Source: an uncultured Lachnospiraceae bacterium (GTDB taxonomy: Bacteria > Bacillota > Clostridia > Lachnospirales > Lachnospiraceae). Taken from it: 64,000 nt of DNA. The DNA is taken from contig CAJTMW010000007.1 of assembly GCA_910577275.1 (NCBI GenBank), positions 137,853 to 201,852 of the forward strand, given 5' to 3'. A program made the position numbers and the translations under genes. Position 1 is the first letter of the stretch. Each line of letters starts with the position of its first letter. The notes under the pieces were generated by a model. The model did not search any database, was not told where the DNA came from, and worked only from the letters and a program-made list of their open reading frames with translations. Shown here piece by piece: positions 32,271 through 39,208 of the stretch.

Positions 32271-33272
32271 ATGGAAGAAAAACTTTTAACCGAAAAAAAA
32301 CACGGCATGCTGGTTCTCCTTGCCACTCTTTTGGTCTATCTGCTGATTATTGCGCTCTTTATATGGAATGTGCAGCGTGAAAATCCCAGCGGAGTTCCCC
32401 TTGCCATCTGTATCGTCATTGCGGTCATCGGCTGGTTCCCTCTCACCGGTCTTCATGTTTTGAAGCCTCAGGAGGCGCTGGTTCTCACCCTGTTCGGCAA
32501 GTATGTCGGCACTCTCAAGGGCGACGGCTTTTACTTTGTAAATCCCTTCTGCTCCAGCGTGAACCCGGCTGCCAGAACCAGACTCAGCCAGAGCGGCGAC
32601 GTGGGCTCTCCCCACAGCCTCACCATCGGAAATACGGCCGCTCAGGGAACCACAGTCTCCAACAAAATTTCCCTGAAAATCATGACCCTGAACAACAGCC
32701 GCCAGAAAATCAACGACTGCCTCGGCAATCCTGTGGATATCGGAATCGCTGTTACATGGCGGGTAACCGATACCGCAAAGGCCGTGTTCAACGTGGATAA
32801 CTATAAGGAATACCTTTCTCTCCAATGCGACAGCGCCCTGCGCGACATCGTCCGCCTTTATCCTTACGACATGGCTCCCAACGTGGATACCACAGGCGAC
32901 GGCGTGGCCGACGACGGCAGCCTCCGGGGCTCCAGCGATGTGGTGGCGGCAAGAATCCGCGATGAAATTCAAAAGAGAGTAGATGAAGCCGGAATGGAAA
33001 TTATTGAAGCCAGAATCACCTATCTTGCCTACGCTACGGAAATCGCCGCCGTCATGCTGCAAAGACAGCAGGCGTCCGCCATCATTGACGCGCGGAAAAT
33101 GATTGTTGACGGCGCCGTGGGCATGGTGGAAATGGCACTGGAGCGCTTAAACGAGAATCACATCGTAGAGCTGGATGAGGAACGCAAGGCGGCAATGGTT
33201 TCCAATCTTCTGGTGGTTCTCTGCGGAAACCACGACGCGCAGCCGGTGGTAAATTCCGGCAGCCTCTACTGA
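32271..33272 (+). CDS. SPFH/Band 7 domain membrane protein
   Basis: 333 residues. Two N-terminal hydrophobic helices (about 14-34 and 43-61) followed by the SPFH signature (GLHVLKPQEALVLTLFGKYVGTLKGDGFYFVNPF, seen as parts) and an alternating-charge helix with EIIEARITYLAYATEIAAVMLQRQQ near residues 240-270. This is the stomatin/prohibitin-like architecture: a membrane-anchored oligomer that organises membrane domains. A segment with DTTGDGVADDGSLRG (about 205-219) is an insertion in the SPFH core. It heads a three-gene operon, one base before the next start. Confidence 0.85.
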   Translation: MEEKLLTEKKHGMLVLLATLLVYLLIIALFIWNVQRENPSGVPLAICIVIAVIGWFPLTGLHVLKPQEALVLTLFGKYVGTLKGDGFYFVNPFCSSVNPAARTRLSQSGDVGSPHSLTIGNTAAQGTTVSNKISLKIMTLNNSRQKINDCLGNPVDIGIAVTWRVTDTAKAVFNVDNYKEYLSLQCDSALRDIVRLYPYDMAPNVDTTGDGVADDGSLRGSSDVVAARIRDEIQKRVDEAGMEIIEARITYLAYATEIAAVMLQRQQASAIIDARKMIVDGAVGMVEMALERLNENHIVELDEERKAAMVSNLLVVLCGNHDAQPVVNSGSLY

Positions 33273-33273
33273 T

Positions 33274-33477
33274 ATGGCTGATTCAGGCAAAAAACAGATT
33301 CCGCTGCGGCTTTCAACCAAACTCTATAATGCCATTGCAGCCTGGGCGGAAGATGATTTCCGTTCCGTCAACGGACAGATTGAATATCTTTTATCGGAGT
33401 GCGTCCGTCAGCGCAAGAAGGACGGTAAATATGTTCCGACGCAGCTGGATGTTCCGCCGGAGCTGGATATAAAATAA
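33274..33477 (+). CDS. Arc/ribbon-helix-helix-like small protein
   Basis: 67 residues. A ribbon-helix-helix-type core: the beta strand KKQIPLRLSTKLY (about 6-18), then two helices (AIAAWAEDDFRSVNGQIEYLL). It looks like an Arc-type DNA-binding repressor and resembles the small RHH proteins often found directly after SPFH genes. It starts one base after the SPFH stop, with no spacer for its own SD, so translation is coupled to the upstream gene. Target unknown. Confidence 0.75.
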   Translation: MADSGKKQIPLRLSTKLYNAIAAWAEDDFRSVNGQIEYLLSECVRQRKKDGKYVPTQLDVPPELDIK

Positions 33478-33508
33478 AAAAACTTAACGCTTATGAAGGA
33501 GGAAAACA

Positions 33509-33820
33509 ATGATTTTAGTAAACACTGATTACATCACGGGAAAAGAACTGGAAATGCTTGGACTGGTTAAGGGCAGCACCATCCAGTCCAAAAACATCGG
33601 ACGGGATATCACTCAGGGCTTCAAGACCCTGGTGGGCGGCGAGCTGGGCGCTTACACGGAAATGATGAACGATGCCAGAGCGCTGGCCACAAAGCGGATG
33701 GAAGACGAGGCGGCCAGACTTGGCGCCGATGCGGTTATCAATATCCGCTACGCTTCCGCCGCAGTAATGCAGGGCGCCGCCGAGGTGATGGCCTACGGAA
33801 CCGCCGTGAAATTTAAATAA
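33509..33820 (+). CDS. YbjQ/UPF0145 family protein
   Basis: 103 residues, the usual length. Family core visible: ITGKELEMLGLVKGSTIQSKNI, RDITQGFKTLVGGELGAYTEMMNDARALA and GADAVINIRYASAAVMQGAAEVMAYGTAV (each shown as parts). This is a small beta-rich, homo-oligomeric family with a proposed heavy-metal or ligand role; biochemical function unproven. SD AAGGAGG precedes the ATG. It ends the SPFH operon before a terminator. Confidence 0.85.
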   Translation: MILVNTDYITGKELEMLGLVKGSTIQSKNIGRDITQGFKTLVGGELGAYTEMMNDARALATKRMEDEAARLGADAVINIRYASAAVMQGAAEVMAYGTAVKFK

Positions 33821-33824
33821 TATC

Positions 33825-33869
33825 AAAAGTCAGGATGCATCCTTTCAAATGCTCCTGACTTTTTCTTTT
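33825..33869 (+). terminator. terminator of the SPFH-Arc-YbjQ operon
   Basis: Arms AAAAGTCAGGA and TCCTGACTTTTT with an inner GCAT/ATGC pair, followed by TTTTTCTTTT. Confidence 0.9.
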
Positions 33870-33887
33870 CCCGAAGGCAACGGGCCG

Positions 33888-33968
33888 GGCGGCTGCCGGT
33901 AATACAAACTTCGTTTGATACAAATCTTATTTGATACAGACTTTGTTTGATACATTTGGCGGCTGCCG
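33888..33968. repeat. three 16-bp mini-palindromes flanked by 11-bp direct repeats
   Basis: Units 33904-33919, 33920-33935 and 33936-33951 each read ACA, a short hairpin (CAAACTTCGTTTG, CAAATCTTATTTG, CAGACTTTGTTTG) and AT. GGCGGCTGCCG occurs at 33888-33898 and 33958-33968 on either side. It lies between convergent genes (terminator on the left, TrpB2 stop on the right). Confidence 0.75.
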
Positions 33969-34001
33969 TACTGTATTGTTTGCTGTGTTCCTTACAAATC
34001 C

Positions 34002-35390
34002 TCAGATTTCATTTCCGGGGAACTTCGGAACTCCCGCAAGTCCCTTTGCCAAATCTTCATCTGTGGGGATATAATCCGTCATTTCCCCGTTATTGAAACG
34101 CTCATATGCCACCATGTCAAAGTAGCCGGTTCCCGTAAGGCCGAAAAGAATCGTCTTTTCCTCTCCCGTTTCCTTACATTTAATCGCCTCGTCCATGGCA
34201 ACCTTGATGGCATGGGAGCTTTCCGGCGCGGGTAAAATGCCTTCTACTCTTGCAAATTCCTCCGCGGCCTTAAATACCGAAGTCTGCTCCACGCTCACGG
34301 CCTCCATATAGCCGTCGTCGTATAACTGAGACAGCACGGAACTCATGCCGTGGTAACGCAATCCTCCCGCATGGTTAGGCGCCGGCATAAATCCGCTTCC
34401 CAGCGTATACATCTTTGCAAGCGGGCAAACCTTTCCCGTATCGCAGAAATCATACACGTATTTCCCTCTGGTCAGACTGGGGCAGGACGCCGGTTCAACC
34501 GCGATAAAACGGTAATCCGCCTCGCCTCTTAATTTTTCTCCCATAAACGGTGAAATCAGCCCGCCAAGATTGGAACCGCCTCCGGCGCATCCGATAATCA
34601 CATCCGGCTTAATCCCGTATTTATCCATGGCGGTCTTTGTTTCCATGCCAATCACCGACTGATGGAGAAGAACCTGCGTAAGGACAGAGCCCAGCACATA
34701 ACGGTAGCCTTCCTGAGACGTAGCGGCTTCCACAGCCTCGGAAATCGCACATCCAAGGCTCCCGGTAGTTCCGGGGAATTCCTCTAAAATCTTACGCCCT
34801 ACTTCAGTGGTGTTCGAAGGCGAAGGCGTCACGTTTGCCCCGTAGGTTCTCATAACCTCTCTCCTGAAAGGCTTCTGCTCATAAGAGCATTTTACCATAT
34901 ATACCTGGCAGTCCAGTCCAAGATAAGCGCACGCCATGGAAAGCGCCGTTCCCCACTGACCTGCTCCCGTTTCCGTGGTCACGCCCTTAAGGCCCTGCTT
35001 TTTTGCATAATATGCCTGGGCTATGGCTGAATTCAGCTTATGGCTTCCGCTGGTATTATTTCCCTCAAACTTATAGTAAATCTTTGCCGGCGTCTTAAGC
35101 TTTTCCTCCAGACAGTACGCACGTACAAGGGGCGACGGGCGGTACATCTTATAGAATTTCCTGATATCCTCGGGAATCTCAAAGTAAGCCGTGGTATCGT
35201 CCAGCTCCTGCCTGCAAAGCTCGTCGCAGAAAATGCCTCTCATCTCCTCAAAGGTCAAAGGCTGCAGCGTTCCCGGGTTCAAAAGCGGCGCGGGCTTATT
35301 CTTCATATCCGCACGCACATTATACCAGCTCACCGGCATCTCTTCCTCTTTCAGGTAAATTTTGTAAGGGATTTTTTTCTCTTCACTCAT
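34002..35390 (-). CDS. trpB: tryptophan synthase beta chain-like protein, TrpB2 type
   Basis: 462 residues, the longer TrpB2 branch (usually 420-460) rather than the 400-residue TrpB1. PLP enzyme that condenses indole with serine or a phosphoserine-like donor. Seen: the PLP lysine in GNNTSGSHKLNSA (about residues 115-127), TETGAGQWGTALS, the Gly-rich phosphate loop GCAGGGSNLGG and the Glu-containing AVEPASCPS segment. ATG at 35388-35390 follows GGAGG; five codons upstream an alternative ATG overlaps the SD. No trpA is adjacent. Transcription is controlled by a Trp-specific T-box. Product in the cell: most likely tryptophan salvage from free indole. Confidence 0.88.
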   Translation of the reverse strand: MSEEKKIPYKIYLKEEEMPVSWYNVRADMKNKPAPLLNPGTLQPLTFEEMRGIFCDELCRQELDDTTAYFEIPEDIRKFYKMYRPSPLVRAYCLEEKLKTPAKIYYKFEGNNTSGSHKLNSAIAQAYYAKKQGLKGVTTETGAGQWGTALSMACAYLGLDCQVYMVKCSYEQKPFRREVMRTYGANVTPSPSNTTEVGRKILEEFPGTTGSLGCAISEAVEAATSQEGYRYVLGSVLTQVLLHQSVIGMETKTAMDKYGIKPDVIIGCAGGGSNLGGLISPFMGEKLRGEADYRFIAVEPASCPSLTRGKYVYDFCDTGKVCPLAKMYTLGSGFMPAPNHAGGLRYHGMSSVLSQLYDDGYMEAVSVEQTSVFKAAEEFARVEGILPAPESSHAIKVAMDEAIKCKETGEEKTILFGLTGTGYFDMVAYERFNNGEMTDYIPTDEDLAKGLAGVPKFPGNEI

Positions 35391-35452
35391 AGATTTTTCC
35401 TCCATTCCGGTTGTTTTTCGGTTTCCTGATATTTTGACCGAGCCGGTTTATT

Positions 35453-35496
35453 GTAACAAACGCCTCCACGCTTCGCGGGCAGCTTATTGTAATCAG
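35453..35496. repeat. single copy of the 37-bp GTAACAAACG repeat
   Basis: Starts GTAACAAACGCCTCCACGCT and then has GCGGGCAGCTTATTGTAA, closely related to the array at 17469-17566. It lies between the T-box terminator and the TrpB2 start, so it is inside the leader transcript. Confidence 0.7.
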
Positions 35497-35581
35497 GCAG
35501 GGGAAGTTTTTCTCCTCTGCCCGCCGTGCGGCCCGCATGCTGCATCAGCAGCAAACTTCCATATGCGAACCTGCGCATAAC

Positions 35582-35858
35582 AAAAAACTCCTGACCCAGT
35601 CATTGCTGGGACAAGAGTATATCTCCTGCGGTGCCACCCGGCTTGATGCAATATAACGCATCCGCTCATCGCATACTATCATATGCCTGATTTGGTAACG
35701 AAGTCTCCTCTCCGTCTCGTCTACTGAACCTTCGACTCGCCCTCCGAAGCCCATTCCCTTAAGTCCTTTATACCGCTTTCCACCAGCCAGCGGCTCTCTG
35801 TGATAAAAGAAATTTCAAAGAAATATCCTAAGGTACTCACTCTTCTTCAACGGTTTAC
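35582..35858 (-). ncRNA. tryptophan-specific T-box leader with terminator
   Basis: On the minus strand, in order: a stem I region with AGTGAGTA and AGAGAG bulges, the specifier context GAATGGG with TGG (Trp) as specifier codon (35751-35753), the T-box GGGTGGCACCGCAGG (about 35624-35638) and a terminator hairpin ACTCTTGTCCCAG/CTGGGTCAGGAGT followed by TTTTTTG (35582-35618). The UGGC of the T-box pairs with an acceptor end whose discriminator base is G, as in bacterial tRNA-Trp. Uncharged tRNA-Trp should let the TrpB2 gene be transcribed. Confidence 0.93.
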
Positions 35859-35865
35859 TTAACTA

Positions 35866-35894
35866 TTTATATCATATGTCCGCCGGAAAGTCAA
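35866..35894 (-). promoter_or_regulatory. promoter of the Trp T-box transcript
   Basis: Minus-strand TTGACT (35889-35894), 17-bp spacer, TATAAA (35866-35871). The 35895-36113 stretch beyond it is AT-rich and holds one 15-bp palindrome (35989-36003, AATCAATTATTGATT) and nothing else clear. Confidence 0.8.
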
Positions 35895-36113
35895 ATAATT
35901 TTTCTTACAACATGGTACCCGAAAATTGATTTCCGCATTTTATCCCGAATCATTTCATTATTTACAGGTTCTCTTCCGTACAGTTTTAAATCAATTATTG
36001 ATTATTTTTTTATTATTTTTTGAAAATTTTAATAGTTTTTATATTTGAAATATGATATACTTATGCTGTTCAGGGGGCTTTTCGTAGTACAACTACAGAA
36101 AGGATATAGCTAT

Positions 36114-36662
36114 ATGGCATTGACAAATGATGACTTAAAAATGTTCAGCCAGTTATTGGATGACAAACTTGAAGAAAAATTAACTCCTGTTACGGACAGA
36201 CTGGATGGTATTGATAAGAGACTGGATGCAATGGATATCAGACTGGACAGGATGGACGAAAGACTGGATAAAGTGGATGTTCGCCTCGACGGTATCGACG
36301 AAAGACTGGATAAAATGGATGTCCGGCTCGACGGTATCGATGAAAGGCTGGATAAAATGGATGTCCGGCTCGACGGTATCGATGAAAGACTGGATAAAAT
36401 GGACGTCCGGCTCGACGGTATCGATGAAAGGCTGGATAAAGTGGATGCTCGGCTCGACGGTATTGACACGAGGCTGGATAAAGTGGACAGCAGATTAAAT
36501 ATCCTGGAATTCAGGCAAAATCATTTTTCAAAGAAGCTTGAAGATTTGCAATTGGATATGAAGGTTTTTGAGCGGGATGTTAATCGTACGCTTCACAGGC
36601 TCACAGATGAAATGGAAACAGTGATTGTAATTCTGAAACAAAACGAAATGGTGACCGCATAA
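36114..36662 (+). CDS. coiled-coil protein built from 14-residue repeats
   Basis: 182 residues. Residues about 25-128 are near-exact tandem copies of the unit RLDKMDVRLDGIDE and variants, two heptads each with Leu, Met, Val or Ile at core positions, so the protein should form a long parallel coiled coil. The ends are an N-terminal MALTNDDLKMFSQLLDDKLEE segment (seen as parts) and a C-terminal helix with RDVNRTLHRLTDE. There is no signal peptide or membrane helix. ATG at 36112-36114 with AAAGG ten bases upstream. The next gene, a Uma2 nuclease, starts about 75 bases downstream, so a pair is likely. Function unknown; possibly a scaffold or structural spacer. Confidence 0.7.
   Translation: MALTNDDLKMFSQLLDDKLEEKLTPVTDRLDGIDKRLDAMDIRLDRMDERLDKVDVRLDGIDERLDKMDVRLDGIDERLDKMDVRLDGIDERLDKMDVRLDGIDERLDKVDARLDGIDTRLDKVDSRLNILEFRQNHFSKKLEDLQLDMKVFERDVNRTLHRLTDEMETVIVILKQNEMVTA
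36180..36500 (+). repeat. 42-bp tandem repeats within the coiled-coil gene
   Basis: Unit of 42 bases (14 codons) containing GGATAAAATGGATGTCCGGC and CTCGACGGTATCGATGAAAG, present in five to six copies, the central ones nearly identical at DNA level. The near-identity at third positions shows recent expansion and suggests variable copy number. Confidence 0.85.
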
Positions 36663-36736
36663 TACCTGGCCTCCATATCTTCAGACTGCCGGGCAGTCCG
36701 AAAAATCGTAATGAAAATTTGAAAGGAAGGCCAAAC

Positions 36737-37279
36737 ATGGCTCTACATCAGGAAACAGCTTACACAATCGAAGATATTTATGCCCTGCCCGACGGGCAAA
36801 GGGCAGAATTGATTGACGGACGGCTCTATGACATGGCGCCGCCAAACCGAATCCATCAAAAGCTGGTCAACCGGCTTTCCCAGACAATTACAAATCACAT
36901 CGATGCGAAGCATGGTGACTGCGAAGTTTATCCCGCTCCCTTTGCTGTTTTTCTGAATGAGGATGACAGGAATTATGTGGAGCCTGACATTTCGATAATC
37001 TGTGACAGGGATAAACTGAATGACAAAGGGTGTAATGGAGCACCGGACTGGATTATAGAGATTGTTTCACCGTTAACCCAGCAAATCGATTATGGTATCA
37101 AGCTTTTCAAATACCGCTCTGCAGGTGTGCGGGAATACTGGATTGTGAATCCGGGGACACGTATTGTAAATGTTTTTGATTTTGAGCAGGATAAGGAATC
37201 AGGGCAATATAGCTTTGATGATGAAATTTCTGCATGCATCTGTAAAGATTTACGTATCTGTATTTCTGCATTATTATAG
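36737..37279 (+). CDS. Uma2 family endonuclease (PD-(D/E)XK fold)
   Basis: 180 residues, standard for the DUF820/Uma2 family of restriction-endonuclease-like proteins. Catalytic-type residues: Asp in YVEPDISIICD (about residues 80-90) and Glu in DWIIEIVSPL (about 102-111), then a YRSAGVREYWIVNP segment with conserved Lys/Tyr. Many genomes carry large Uma2 paralog sets; natural substrate unsettled. ATG at 36735-36737 with AAGG; the frame extends upstream without an SD. It ends before a bidirectional terminator. Confidence 0.8.
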   Translation: MALHQETAYTIEDIYALPDGQRAELIDGRLYDMAPPNRIHQKLVNRLSQTITNHIDAKHGDCEVYPAPFAVFLNEDDRNYVEPDISIICDRDKLNDKGCNGAPDWIIEIVSPLTQQIDYGIKLFKYRSAGVREYWIVNPGTRIVNVFDFEQDKESGQYSFDDEISACICKDLRICISALL

Positions 37280-37314
37280 CAAAATACCACCTGTTAATCT
37301 ATTTAAAAATCAAC

Positions 37315-37372
37315 ACAAAAACAGCCGCAAACCCTTGATTTTACTGGAAATCTTGTGATTTGCGGCTGTTTT
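37315..37372. terminator. bidirectional terminator between the Uma2 gene and tRNA-Gly
   Basis: Long stem with arms AAAACAGCCGCAAA and TTTGCGGCTGTTTT, loop about 27 bases. Each arm ends in a T run on its own strand, so it can end both the Uma2 transcript (plus) and the tRNA transcript (minus). Confidence 0.85.
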
Positions 37373-37379
37373 ACTGTTA

Positions 37380-37450
<71 letters not shown>

Positions 37451-37459
37451 ACTTTTAAC

Positions 37460-37488
37460 AGTATAACACGATAATTCTATTTATTCAA
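37460..37488 (-). promoter_or_regulatory. promoter of tRNA-Gly
   Basis: Minus-strand TTGAAT (37483-37488), 17-bp spacer, TATACT (37460-37465), ten bases before the tRNA 5' end. It lies at the edge of the preceding gene's stop codon. Confidence 0.75.
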
Positions 37489-37489
37489 G

Positions 37490-39187
37490 TCAAAAATGAA
37501 GTTTTCTGTATCGATTCACGCATGCCAGAATTTCCTGTTTCCGCGGCCTTGCCAGTGATGAGGATATGTCCCCGCACTCAAAAAGACTTTCAAGCCCGTC
37601 CCTGTCAAGCTGGTTTTCGATAAAATCTCCCAGCTGCTTTATCGTTTTCCTTCCATCTAAAAGCTTTAACTGCGCAAACTTTAATATCCAGGCAAGAGCC
37701 GCCGTCTGCTCCTGGTCCTTGAGCTGTTCCAGATACCGCAGCTCCACATTCTCCCGGGCCAGCATCAGCTCGCTGGTTCCCATGGTTTTAATTTTAATCC
37801 TGTCGTCTTTTTTAAGGGTCATATCCGGCAGAGGGCATCTCCTGTCAATGTAAGACGGGAATTTTTCCTTGTCTCCTGTCATTTCAGGATAGCTTTTCGC
37901 CGCCTCCTTCGCCCTCTCTGTAATGTCAACAGGAACGTATTCTTTCATCTGAATCACGGTATCCGCCACATGGAAATAAGAGCCGGAGCTTCCTGCCACA
38001 ATAATGGAGGAAATCCCCAAATCCCGATAAAGCGCGTTTACCCGGCAGATAAACGGTGTAATCGGCTCCTCTCCTGCGGAAATAACCTCCTGCATCAGCT
38101 GGTCGCGAATCATAAAATTGGTGGCCGACGTGTCCTCGTCTATCAAAAACACCTTACAGCCGGCCTCCACGCCCTCCATCAGATTGGCGGCCTGAGACGT
38201 ACTTCCGCTGGCGTCCTCGGTGGAAAAACGGGCCGTGTCCCTTTTATTGGGAAGATTTCCGATAAAAGGGGAAATATCCACGCTGGCAATGCTGCGCCCG
38301 TCCTCCGCGCGGAGCTTTACCGCCGTGTCGTCGGTGATGACAAGCTCCCGTCCGTCGCCCTTTACATGATTATACACGCCGTTTTGGAGAGCCTGCAAAA
38401 TGGTGGACTTCCCGTGATAGCCGCCGCCCACAAAAAGGGTGATTCCTCTGGGAATCCCCATGCCGCTCACCTTTCCCTGATTCGGCAAATCCAATGTCAC
38501 CTTCAGGGAATCCGGGCTTTTAAAGGGAACCGCGCCCTTCATAGGTCTTTCGGACACTCCGCTTTCTCTTGGAAGAATGGAACCGTCGGCCACAAACGCG
38601 CACAGGGAGAGCTCAGGAAGCTTTTCCCTGATATACTGCTGGTCCTCGCAAAGGCAAATCACCTGTTTCAGCTGGTGCTGATTGATTCTGGCAAAATAAA
38701 GGCTTTTTCTTACGCAGTCCGGCAGAATGTCAAAAAGCATCTTTTCCAGCTCTCTTGCGTTAATGGTTCTCCCGTTTGCCGGAAAACCCGCCTCAAACCG
38801 AAGGGTAATATTCCCGTCCTTTATCTTAAGGGCCGTCCTCTCAAGCACCTGCTGCCCGCATCTGGAAACGCCAAGCAGGCCGCTCTTGCCGGAGCCCTTT
38901 GCCTGAAAGCTTCCGCCGCTCACCTCCCTGCCGAAAAGCCTCGTCAGATGGTCCTGAAGTGTGATTCTTTTGGCGTGGGTATCATAAAACTGCGCCGGAA
39001 AGCCCGCTTTCTGCGCCTTTACCAGTACGGAAAGCCTTGACGGCGCCGCAAAAGGGTCTCCCTGAACGTGGTCGATGGAAAGCACGTAATCCTTAAAATC
39101 ATACTGCCCTCTCAAATCTTTGTATGCCGGATACCCCCGGTGGTCGATACTTTTCAGTTTTGTTCTCAAATCAAGTGCTGACTGCAT
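37490..39187 (-). CDS. predicted ATPase of the ABC class (MRB1590-like)
   Basis: 565 residues, the usual length for this stand-alone family. The N-terminal region (about 1-250) has the typical opening with SGLLGVSRCGQQVLERT and INARELEKMLFDILP. The P-loop is FVGGGYHGKSTILQALQ (about residues 243-260), Walker B is VFLIDEDTSATNFMIRD (about 328-344), and the C-terminal region contains SYIDRRCP and a leucine-rich helix. These ATPases are soluble and not part of transporters; a role in RNA metabolism is proposed because of the trypanosome homolog. GAGG precedes the ATG. It follows argS by 21 bases, so it is cotranscribed with it. Confidence 0.85.
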   Translation of the reverse strand: MQSALDLRTKLKSIDHRGYPAYKDLRGQYDFKDYVLSIDHVQGDPFAAPSRLSVLVKAQKAGFPAQFYDTHAKRITLQDHLTRLFGREVSGGSFQAKGSGKSGLLGVSRCGQQVLERTALKIKDGNITLRFEAGFPANGRTINARELEKMLFDILPDCVRKSLYFARINQHQLKQVICLCEDQQYIREKLPELSLCAFVADGSILPRESGVSERPMKGAVPFKSPDSLKVTLDLPNQGKVSGMGIPRGITLFVGGGYHGKSTILQALQNGVYNHVKGDGRELVITDDTAVKLRAEDGRSIASVDISPFIGNLPNKRDTARFSTEDASGSTSQAANLMEGVEAGCKVFLIDEDTSATNFMIRDQLMQEVISAGEEPITPFICRVNALYRDLGISSIIVAGSSGSYFHVADTVIQMKEYVPVDITERAKEAAKSYPEMTGDKEKFPSYIDRRCPLPDMTLKKDDRIKIKTMGTSELMLARENVELRYLEQLKDQEQTAALAWILKFAQLKLLDGRKTIKQLGDFIENQLDRDGLESLFECGDISSSLARPRKQEILACVNRYRKLHF

Positions 39188-39208
39188 ATGTTACCTCTTT
39201 CCTTTATG

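Noticed and set aside
32286..33062. Minus-strand frame of 258 residues opposite the SPFH gene
   Set aside because: It is a mirror of a real, well-structured gene; composition is His/Gly/Asp-rich and there is no start signal.
36180..36500. Possible CRISPR array
   Set aside because: The repeats are 42 bp without spacers, in frame, and code for a regular heptad coiled coil.
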